DNA of 64,000 nt from contig CAWAIM010000038.1 of assembly GCA_963781895.1 (NCBI GenBank), positions 71,770 through 135,769 of the forward strand, in the 5' to 3' direction. This document shows positions 57,736-64,000 of this stretch, piece by piece. This DNA comes from Roseiarcus sp963781895. Lineage in GTDB: Bacteria; Pseudomonadota; Alphaproteobacteria; Rhizobiales; Beijerinckiaceae. Positions within the stretch are counted from its first letter, which is position 1. Each line of letters opens with the position of its first letter. The notes beneath the pieces are model-generated. The model did no database searches. It was not told where the DNA came from and saw nothing but the letters and a program-made list of their open reading frames with translations. Made by a program: the position numbers and the translations under genes.

Positions 57736-59889
57736 CTACGCCGCCGCCGGAGTCGAACTTGGGTCGACGTTGGGAGCCGCCTGCTTGCGCGGCGGCGTCA
57801 CACGCACTTCGTCGCAGGAGCAAGCGCCGGCGACGATGATCAACGCGACGCCGCCGCCGGCGAGCGCATCAGGGCTGGCGTCGCGCGCTTCCAGCCTCGT
57901 CGCGCCGATGGAGGCCGTGATCGTGTCGCCAGCGACTTGCATGACAAACGCGTAAGGGGTCTCGAAAGACCACTGGAACGGCGCCTCAGCAAGGATGACG
58001 ACCGAGTTGTCGTAAACCCGCACCAGACGAAATACGTCGGGTCTGTGGAGGAGCGCCGCATAATAGCGGCGCAAACCCTGCACCCGCACGCCGACGCCCG
58101 CGCATTGCGCAAGATGGACGGTGAGCGCGGTTTCCACTCGATAGTCCGTCCATTGCCTTCCGCCATGAATGATCATGCCCTCGCCGCGATCCTGCGAGAC
58201 GCGAAACGCCTGGGGAAAATTCCCGGAAAAGACGCTGACTCCATTCACCCAGGCGCGGCGCCAGAACTCGGAAGGCTCCTCGGGGCGTCGCAAGCGAAGG
58301 TCCGGCGGCCCGTCCCACTTCAGATAGTCGAGTATGACGGCGCCGGTCTGCGCCGCCCCCGGCGAGCGAACGGCAAGCCCGATCGATTGAATCGGCTGCC
58401 CTCCAGTGTCAGGCAGGCGCCAGCGGAGGATCGTCTCGGCTCCAGCCGAAAGCGCGACAGGGTCGCTATCGAGCGCCGCCAAAACGTCGTGCCGACCGTA
58501 GACAAGAATCCGCAAGGCGACCTCGATTTCGGACGCATTGCGCTGTTCGGCGATCGCGCGCGCGCTCACAATCTGCCCGGAGTATACGAGCGGCGTCGCC
58601 ATCAGTTCGTAGGTGCGCATGCGGACGACTTCCGGCGGCGCGAAGGTCGGCGTCAGCGCCGCGACCGGCTCGCCGCCGAGCCCGGAATAGCGTAGATGCA
58701 GCGCCCGCCCCCGTTCGAACGGCGCATTCTCGACGTCAACCGTCGCGTCCTTGGCTCCGGTCGGCCGGAACCCTTGCACGCTGCCCGGCATGGCAAAGTG
58801 AAATTGCGCGCCATCTTTGGGCGGCGGCAGCGAGGGCAAGCCGGCGAGCCTCCGACCAATGTCCACAAGGCGCGCGCTTACGCGAACAGCGTCGTTGATC
58901 GCGCCACCTCCGTCGGCTGAGGAGATCAGCATCTGGTCGGCGACGGGGCCACGCCAGTCGCGCCCCGTCGCGATTCCTTCGAGCCCCAGCATGGCGCCCA
59001 TCAGACAACCCACATTTCCCGCGTTGCAATCGGTGTCCCAGCCCGAGGTGCAAACAATGCTCTGAGCGCGCGAGAAATCATCCCGGGCGTACAGCACGGC
59101 CATGACCATGAGCGCGTGATTGGGAATGACGTGGCAATTGCCGGGATACCGGTCGTAGCCGTAATGGGTCTCGATCTCACGCCGCGCGTCGCGCCAATCC
59201 GAATATTGGCTTCGCCACTTTCGAACATCCGCGATGAGGCCCGCGATCGGACTCGCAGGTGCAATCTGGGCGAGCCCGACTTCCAGCAGTCGCTCGATGT
59301 CGCGCGAGACGAAGGCCTCCGCCTCCATCGCCGCCCATAATTTCGCCGCGTCGACGGCGACGCCGTCATGACTGACCCTGGCGGCCTGCTCGGCGAGCCG
59401 AGCCGCCAAAATCGGATCGCCAGCCGCAACGATCGCCCAGCCGTCGACGAAAATCTGCGCGCCGATCTGTTCCGCTACCGTTGCGCCGTTGATCTCGATC
59501 GAACCGCTTGCCGGCGCCTCGACTCCGCGCTTCAGATTGAGCCAGGCCGTGTGCTCGGTCGAATTCCCGTTGCCGCCCCACCACAGAACGGAGCGGTTTT
59601 CCACGATGTAGTTGAGCCAGGTCTCGCCGATTTCGCGCGCCGAGAGATCCGGCTTGACGCCGTGATCCTCGAGCGCGCGAATGAAGGTGAACGTCCCCGC
59701 GATGTCGTCGTCGGTAACAATCAACGGACAGTCGAGCCGATCGTGGACATAGTATTCGATCGGCCCGAGTTCGCGCACGATGCGGTCGTACGTCCAATTC
59801 TCGAAGGGCCTTCCGAGGTAGACCCCGATCAGTTTGCCGAGCACCGCGGCATACGCGCGCTCGGGATAACCGGAAGGCAAGTTTCGCAT
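57736..59889 (-). CDS. ADP-ribosylglycohydrolase-family protein with long C-terminal domain (717 aa)
   Basis: The N-terminal 310 residues are an ADP-ribosylglycohydrolase (DraG-like) fold. The metal-binding aspartates are in LIVTDDDIAGTF (about 59-62) and SGWDTDCNAGNVGCLMGAML (about 284-290), and a GGNGNSTEHTAW block lies between. Residues beyond 310 form one or more beta-rich domains (for example GRALHLRYSGLGGEPVAALT and WTDYRVETALTVHLAQ) resembling carbohydrate-binding or LamG-like modules. I take ATG 59889 as start, since the 36 codons before it are outside the family. There is no signal peptide. Such long variants occur in sugar-catabolic loci, so a glycoside substrate is as likely as ADP-ribose. 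Confidence 0.82.
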   Translation of the reverse strand: MRNLPSGYPERAYAAVLGKLIGVYLGRPFENWTYDRIVRELGPIEYYVHDRLDCPLIVTDDDIAGTFTFIRALEDHGVKPDLSAREIGETWLNYIVENRSVLWWGGNGNSTEHTAWLNLKRGVEAPASGSIEINGATVAEQIGAQIFVDGWAIVAAGDPILAARLAEQAARVSHDGVAVDAAKLWAAMEAEAFVSRDIERLLEVGLAQIAPASPIAGLIADVRKWRSQYSDWRDARREIETHYGYDRYPGNCHVIPNHALMVMAVLYARDDFSRAQSIVCTSGWDTDCNAGNVGCLMGAMLGLEGIATGRDWRGPVADQMLISSADGGGAINDAVRVSARLVDIGRRLAGLPSLPPPKDGAQFHFAMPGSVQGFRPTGAKDATVDVENAPFERGRALHLRYSGLGGEPVAALTPTFAPPEVVRMRTYELMATPLVYSGQIVSARAIAEQRNASEIEVALRILVYGRHDVLAALDSDPVALSAGAETILRWRLPDTGGQPIQSIGLAVRSPGAAQTGAVILDYLKWDGPPDLRLRRPEEPSEFWRRAWVNGVSVFSGNFPQAFRVSQDRGEGMIIHGGRQWTDYRVETALTVHLAQCAGVGVRVQGLRRYYAALLHRPDVFRLVRVYDNSVVILAEAPFQWSFETPYAFVMQVAGDTITASIGATRLEARDASPDALAGGGVALIIVAGACSCDEVRVTPPRKQAAPNVDPSSTPAAA

Positions 59890-60089
59890 TGGCCATCCAC
59901 CCGGACGGTTTCGAGATCGTCCCGATCGGGCATCAGCGCGAACGGGGCGTCCGCAAGCATCTGGATGATGATACGGGTAGGGAAAAAAGCTGCGCATATC
60001 AAGTCGGAGGTCGTCAAGCCGGTCTGGCGCGCAATCGGGGAGCGACGGCTTTCATGCCACAAGGAGGCTTCAGACGCCCGTCGTCGTTC

Positions 60090-60527
60090 ATGCGAGTTCC
60101 GAACGCCTTCGTCGGCGATGTCAACGGCGTCGGCGGCTTCGCGCCGCTCTCCGAAACCGACGCTCGCGCGATCGACGCTGCGATGGAGCGACACGGCGTC
60201 CTGGTCTTCTGAGATCAGCCGTTCGCCGACGCGCAGCGACTCGCCTTCACCCGCCATTTCGGCGAGGTCGAGCGCTACGAGACTTCAGACGATCCCGGCA
60301 AGCGCGAGGAGGATCGGCCGGGCGCGGGGATCGCGGGTTTTTCCAATCTGATGCGCCACGGAGACATCGCGTCCCCCGAGGCCTGGATTTGGCGGTTCTC
60401 GCTTGCCGATCGCCTTTGGCTCGCCGACAGCTCCTGTCGGCCCGCTGATGGTCCGGACGCCACAACGCGATTCGGCCTCTGGGAGACATTTCACAGCGCA
60501 ACAGAAGCGCTCGGAGTCTACTTGTGA
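60090..60527 (+). pseudogene. TauD/TfdA-family dioxygenase remnant with internal stop
   Basis: The frame starts MRVPNAFVGDVNGVGGFAPL and SETDARAIDAAMERHGVLVF, then a TGA at 60210-60212 stands where homologues have Arg (VFRDQP). It continues in the same frame as DQPFADAQRLAFTRHFGEVE and later LADRLWLADSSCRP before ending at 60527. This is the N-terminal third of a Fe(II)/2-oxoglutarate dioxygenase of the TauD/TfdA family; the part with most iron ligands is absent. The start of the remnant region is 200 bp from the divergent ADP-ribosylglycohydrolase start. It cannot be active. Confidence 0.7.
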
Positions 60528-60616
60528 TAAGGGTTAAACTCATTGCTCGGCGTCGCGAGATTTGCGCAAACAACTGCGCCGCGCGCCGCCGGGCCTTGCT
60601 GATGGGAGTACCGCCG

Positions 60617-61006
60617 ATGACGCAAAACGTGAAGGACCACGTCTATGTACCGGCCGAAATCGAGGAGCGGCTCCACCGCGAACTTCCGCATTGGCGCTAC
60701 GAGAACGGATGGATAAGGCGCACCTATCGCACGGCGAGTTGGAAGGGCACCCTCATGGCGATCAACGCAGTCGGTCATCTCGCCGAGGCGGCTTGGCATC
60801 ATCCCGACATCCGCGCCTCCTATGCCTGGGTCGAAGTGAAGCTGCAAACGCACACGGCAAAAGGGGTCACCGACAAAGACTTCGAACTTGCACGAAAAAT
60901 CGAGGAATTTATCTGTTGGCGCCCCAGCCAAGAGGGCGGGGCGCTCGAGGGCACGCCGATCGGCGACCAGCGATTCGCCTACATCAAGTACGATGAAACG
61001 AAATGA
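60617..61006 (+). CDS. Pterin-4a-carbinolamine dehydratase (4a-hydroxytetrahydrobiopterin dehydratase)
   Basis: A 129-residue PCD-fold protein that dehydrates 4a-hydroxytetrahydropterin. The start at 60617 follows GGGAG with good spacing; an ATG five codons earlier also exists. The family core is LAEAAWHHPDIRASYAWVEV, where the HHP motif and the following strand hold the active-site histidines, then KGVTDKDFELARKIEEF. Many methylotrophs and pseudomonads carry a PCD homologue inside PQQ-dependent alcohol oxidation clusters, where its role is not clear. Here it converges with the beta-propeller gene, separated by an inverted repeat. Intact. Confidence 0.88.
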   Translation: MTQNVKDHVYVPAEIEERLHRELPHWRYENGWIRRTYRTASWKGTLMAINAVGHLAEAAWHHPDIRASYAWVEVKLQTHTAKGVTDKDFELARKIEEFICWRPSQEGGALEGTPIGDQRFAYIKYDETK

Positions 61007-61009
61007 CCG

Positions 61010-61047
61010 CCGAGACCATGAGCCGCGGGCGCGGGCGATGGTCTCGG
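61010..61047 (+). terminator. Candidate bidirectional terminator between PCD and beta-propeller genes
   Basis: CCGAGACCAT (61010-61019) and ATGGTCTCGG (61038-61047) form a perfect 10-bp stem with an 18-base G/C-rich loop, starting four bases after the PCD stop and lying 47 bp from the stop of the convergent gene. No T tract follows on either strand. Confidence 0.5.
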
Positions 61048-61093
61048 CCCAAGGCGCGCCGGTCGTCCGTCGACGCACTGGCGGTGGTTGACC

Positions 61094-62080
61094 TCAGTGC
61101 TCGGCGATCGCCACGCCCCATGGAAACGAACCGACCGCAATCGATTTGATCACCTTCAGCGACGCCAAGTCGATGACCGAAACATCGTTCGAAACTCCGT
61201 TGGTCGACAACAGGTATTTGCCGTCCGGCGAGATTTCCAACTGCCAGACGCGCTGGCCGACGAGCAGGTATTTCAACACCTTCTTGGTCGCCGCATCGAT
61301 GACCGCCACCCGGTTAGCGGGCCCCAGCGCCACGAACGCCAGTTTGCCGTCTGGGCTGAAGCGGATGCCGACCGGCTGGATCTGCTCCTTCGCGAGCCCC
61401 GGGACGTCGAACGAGATCTTGCTCGCGACGACGCGCTTGACCGGATCAATCACGCTGACTGTCCCTCCGACTTCCGAGCTCACCCAGAGTTCGGAGCCGT
61501 CGTGGTTATACTCGGCGTAGCGCGGGCGCGCGTCGACGAGAATGTTGGCGACGATCTTTTTGTCGCGCCAGTCGATCAGATGGGCCATGCTCGTCGTTTC
61601 TGACGTGTTGACGACGATCGCGCCGTCGGGACTCACGGCCACGCCTTCGGGTTCGATGCCGACCGGGAATTCACTGACCACTTTGCGCGAGGCGACGTCG
61701 ATCGCCGTCAGAAGCGCATCGTTCTCGTTGGCGATAAACACGAGCTTGCCGTCCGGACTGACGCGTAATTGCTCGGGGTCAGGGCCGGATGGGAGTTCTC
61801 CGATCTGCTTCAGGGTTTTGGTGTCAAGAACCGCGATCGTGTCGTCGTCGCCCAGACAAACGAACAGTTGCGTCTGGTCTTTGCTCAGCGCGATTCCGCG
61901 CGGTCGCTGTCCGACCTTGACAGTGCGCACGGCCTCGAGCGTGTTGAGATCCAGCACCGTGATCGAATTCCCTTTCTCGTTGGTGATGAAGGCGGTCGCG
62001 GCCGGAGCAGGGGCCGAGAACGCGGCGGAGCTCAGCAAAACGACGAGCGCGCCCGCCACACGTTTCACTGAAGCTTGCAT
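61094..62080 (-). CDS. PQQ-system YVTN-type beta-propeller protein
   Basis: A 328-residue periplasmic protein. From ATG 62080 the signal peptide is RVAGALVVLLSSAAFSAPAP. The rest is a seven-bladed propeller of YVTN-like repeats: FITNEKGNSITVLDLNTLEA, LFVCLGDDDTIAVLDTKTLK, VFIANENDALLTAIDVASRK, LWVSSEVGGTVSVIDPVKRV, AFVALGPANRVAVIDAATKK and YLLSTNGVSNDVSVIDLASL. This arrangement matches the propeller family associated with PQQ-dependent catabolism and its ABC system (TIGR03866-like). Its role there is not settled; it may bind a partner or ligand. The start overlaps the upstream binding-protein gene by 16 bases, so the two are coupled. Confidence 0.87.
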   Translation of the reverse strand: MQASVKRVAGALVVLLSSAAFSAPAPAATAFITNEKGNSITVLDLNTLEAVRTVKVGQRPRGIALSKDQTQLFVCLGDDDTIAVLDTKTLKQIGELPSGPDPEQLRVSPDGKLVFIANENDALLTAIDVASRKVVSEFPVGIEPEGVAVSPDGAIVVNTSETTSMAHLIDWRDKKIVANILVDARPRYAEYNHDGSELWVSSEVGGTVSVIDPVKRVVASKISFDVPGLAKEQIQPVGIRFSPDGKLAFVALGPANRVAVIDAATKKVLKYLLVGQRVWQLEISPDGKYLLSTNGVSNDVSVIDLASLKVIKSIAVGSFPWGVAIAEH

Positions 62081-63273
62081 TTCGTCTCCGGCTGATCGAG
62101 GCCCAGCGTGTCGAGTTCCGACCTCTGGTGCAAAAATCCCTCTTGTGGCGAAACCGAGACGGTTCCCCTGCCGTCGCTCAGCAAGATCGGTTGGCGGAGC
62201 TGTTGGTTCCACGAGCGAACAGTCAGCTTCTCTCCCTTAAACGCCGCGACCGCGAAGTCCGGCCCGCGCAGATAGTCGCGGACGATCTTGGTGTCGCTTG
62301 AGCGCGTATGGGCCACCGCGTCGCCGATCATGCGCATGGCGACCCATGCCTGATTATCCCGCGCGTTCATGCCGCGCTTGAACATGCGCTCGAAGCGGTT
62401 CTGCAGTTGGGCCGCGCCCCAGAGTTCGTGAGATGGATCCCAACTCGTTGGCCGCAGGCCTGCTGAGCCGACGACCGGGCGCGGATCCCAGGTGCGATAG
62501 GGGAGATAGCCGGCAAAAACCTCGCTTTCGTCGGCGGCGACAAGGACGTCGTAATCTGGCGCCTTCTGCGTGAACACCGGCATCTGTCGCTGCACTTGCA
62601 CGCTGCCCGAATCCGATCGTCGTCCGCCGCCTGTGTCCTCGTACACCCGCTCGTCGACGATCTTCGCGCCGAACTTGCGCGCCGCGCGCCGGTAGGCTTC
62701 GCCAAGCGCCGTGTCCTCAGGGTGCGAGCCGACAACGAGGAGCCAGCGTCGCCACTGTTTCCAGATCAGATATTGCGCGAGCCCGTCCGCTAGCATCGAG
62801 CGAGTCGGCGCGGTGTGGAACACGTTGGCGCGGCAATCCTCCTCGCGCAGACGGTCGTCGGGCGCGCCCGCGTTGAAGACCAGAGCGTTCTTGGTCCGGG
62901 CCGCGTCGGCAACCTCCAAAATCTTATCCGCGGGCAGATCAACGACAAAGTACCGGACGCCGTCCGCCAGCATTGCGTTGAGCGGCGCGATCGGATCCTC
63001 GTCGGGGTCGAGCTTTGCGTCGACGATCGAAAACGACTGATCGAGGAAGCTTCCTGTGGTGTTGTCGTCAGCCATCGCCATGCGCGCGCCGGCGACGAAG
63101 TCGTCCGCGGCTGGAATGTCCAGAATGGAGATTGTTTCGCGGCTGTGCGCTTGATGCAGAACGCCGACTTTGACTTCGAGCGGGTCGGCCCTCGCCAGCG
63201 GGAACGCGGCGAACATTGCCAAGGCGGCGGCGCTCAGGATCCGGAGCCAGCCCGGCCAGCGTCCCAGGATCAT
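62065..63273 (-). CDS. PQQ-dependent alcohol oxidation ABC system substrate-binding protein
   Basis: A 402-residue periplasmic binding-protein-like component. I take ATG 63273, because it gives a clear signal peptide (LRILSAAALAMFAAFPLARA); the longer upstream frame is not protein-like. The mature part begins VKVGVLHQAHSRETISILD and contains ADGVRYFVVDLPADKILEVA, LLVVGSHPEDTALGEAYRR and YDVLVAADESEVFAGYLPY, a type I periplasmic-binding fold like branched-chain amino-acid receptors. This matches the family found with PQQ-dependent alcohol dehydrogenases and a dedicated ABC exporter or importer (TIGR03863-like). The permease and ATPase are not in the window. It is followed by the beta-propeller gene with a 16-base overlap. 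Confidence 0.85.
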   Translation of the reverse strand: MILGRWPGWLRILSAAALAMFAAFPLARADPLEVKVGVLHQAHSRETISILDIPAADDFVAGARMAMADDNTTGSFLDQSFSIVDAKLDPDEDPIAPLNAMLADGVRYFVVDLPADKILEVADAARTKNALVFNAGAPDDRLREEDCRANVFHTAPTRSMLADGLAQYLIWKQWRRWLLVVGSHPEDTALGEAYRRAARKFGAKIVDERVYEDTGGGRRSDSGSVQVQRQMPVFTQKAPDYDVLVAADESEVFAGYLPYRTWDPRPVVGSAGLRPTSWDPSHELWGAAQLQNRFERMFKRGMNARDNQAWVAMRMIGDAVAHTRSSDTKIVRDYLRGPDFAVAAFKGEKLTVRSWNQQLRQPILLSDGRGTVSVSPQEGFLHQRSELDTLGLDQPETKCKLQ

Positions 63274-63830
63274 TGGCGCCGAGGCTGGCGTGCGAAGTTC
63301 TCGCGGGATCGGGCCGAGCGAACGCTCGCGTTTCGATTGGAACGCCGACTTCGCAAACGGCACGCCATCCTCCCTTGGGGACGTGAAAACCGGCGCCGTC
63401 GCGGGCGGACGATGCGCGCTTATCATTTTGGTCCGCGGGTCGCGGCGCCACCGGCCTTCGATCGCAGCCGCGTCCGCAGGATATTCCAGCCGGTCGCCGC
63501 GAAGTGAACTGTGGCCGGTCGAGCTGAAATCGGGAATCAATCGCGCCCGAACCACGCGCCACACCCATCTCGGTTAGGACGCCGTTGACCTTCGCGAGCA
63601 AGTCGAGTGAGGCGCTTTTCTGCGACGGGAGGGGGCGAAGCGATACGACGCCGCAGTGCAATGGCACGCCGCCGCTCTCCGAGGCGTCTCTCCCCGCACG
63701 CGCCTTCCATATCCGCCGCGGATCATCGACATCGTCAATCGCGATACGACACCGGCTGCTGGTCAGAAAGCGTGGTCGAAAGCACTTTCACGATGTCCGC
63801 AAGAACCCTGACGAAAGGACCAGCATAAGC
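63274..63830 (-). other. Non-coding stretch between pqqA and the binding-protein gene
   Basis: No frame on either strand has a convincing start or product; the open frames are compositional shadows. It may carry a leader or terminator after pqqA and the promoter of the binding-protein gene. A 7-bp inverted repeat (GACCAGC at 63757-63763 region and GCTGGTC near 63818-63824) spans about 60 bp and could fold after pqqA. Confidence 0.35.
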
Positions 63831-63908
63831 TCACATTTCGGCCGACAAATACGCCGTCACTTCCATGCCAGCGCAAACTTCGATAACAATAGGCGCGTTC
63901 CAGCTCAC
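63831..63908 (-). CDS. pqqA: PQQ precursor peptide PqqA (25 aa)
   Basis: This tiny gene encodes the peptide from which pyrroloquinoline quinone is made. Read on the minus strand from a GTG at 63908, it begins (V/M)SWNAPIVIEVCAGMEVTA and continues Y-LSAEM before TGA. The Glu and Tyr that PqqE and later enzymes join are in GMEVTAY, with the required three-residue spacing, and the flanks match Methylobacterium-type PqqA (W-x-APIV and SAE). GAGGAG lies just upstream, confirming the start. No pqqB-E genes follow; the next gene downstream is the PQQ-system binding protein 560 bp away. It may therefore be an extra copy that raises precursor supply. Confidence 0.85.
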   Translation of the reverse strand: MSWNAPIVIEVCAGMEVTAYLSAEM

Positions 63909-64000
63909 TGAGGTCTCCTCAAGCTCGGTTCTCGGCGGACCTTGACTTCCGCTCCTGCGGTCAAATGCTACCATCAAAGGCGCGGCCTGTCACGTGCTTC

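Noticed and set aside
1..64000. CRISPR arrays, prophage, rRNA, toxin-antitoxin or secondary-metabolite clusters
   Set aside because: I looked for regular short repeats, phage structural genes, rRNA signatures and assembly-line enzymes and found none.

Overview
The window is a GC-rich alphaproteobacterial chromosome segment, most likely from a Hyphomicrobiales methylotroph or methanotroph (Methylocystaceae/Beijerinckiaceae-like). The evidence is a PQQ-linked block at the right end (pterin-4a-carbinolamine dehydratase, YVTN beta-propeller, PQQ-system substrate-binding protein and a 25-codon pqqA), Rhizobiales-type small secreted proteins, and a seven-gene Mrp/Mnh antiporter operon. The exact genus cannot be fixed from the sequence alone.

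Layout. 0-5 kb holds housekeeping genes: rsmB, lipA and tRNA-Lys, with two small secreted proteins. 5-10 kb holds a frameshifted pgi, a heavily decayed GH15 glucoamylase and a Flp-type pilin. 10.3-29.6 kb is a carbohydrate/glycoside catabolic island. A long minus-strand operon there (LacI, Gfo/Idh/MocA dehydrogenase, CoA-transferase, enoyl-CoA hydratase, aldehyde dehydrogenase, a sugar ABC importer and two GMC oxidoreductases) is divergent from a large flavoprotein and followed by transposase debris and a GH3 beta-glucosidase. Two LacI-type operator-like palindromes lie between the divergent genes. 30-38.5 kb has a urea transporter, a convergent DUF1576 membrane protein and the Mrp operon. 38.8-45.6 kb is a minus-strand unit of patatin, GntP permease, membrane-fusion lipoprotein and RND pump. 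45.9-54.3 kb has gltS, an outer-membrane barrel, a P-type ATPase, a lipoprotein hydrolase and a broken PEP-CTERM protein. 54.9-60 kb has a Na/Pi cotransporter, a PPK2 and an ADP-ribosylglycohydrolase. 60-64 kb is the PQQ block.

The dominant oddity is the number of broken genes. pgi, two GMC oxidoreductases, one ABC permease, the aldehyde dehydrogenase, GH3, GntP and GltS each carry one to three single-base indels. GH15 and the PEP-CTERM gene carry many lesions, and a TauD-like gene carries a stop codon and is truncated. Six of the single-lesion genes have exactly one net extra base, several at short C or G runs. This could be real loss of sugar-use genes in a C1 specialist, or systematic sequence error; raw reads would decide.

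Functionally, the island looks built to import a sugar or glycoside, hydrolyse it, oxidise alcohol and aldehyde groups, and feed an acid into CoA metabolism under LacI control. The right end supports periplasmic PQQ-dependent alcohol oxidation.
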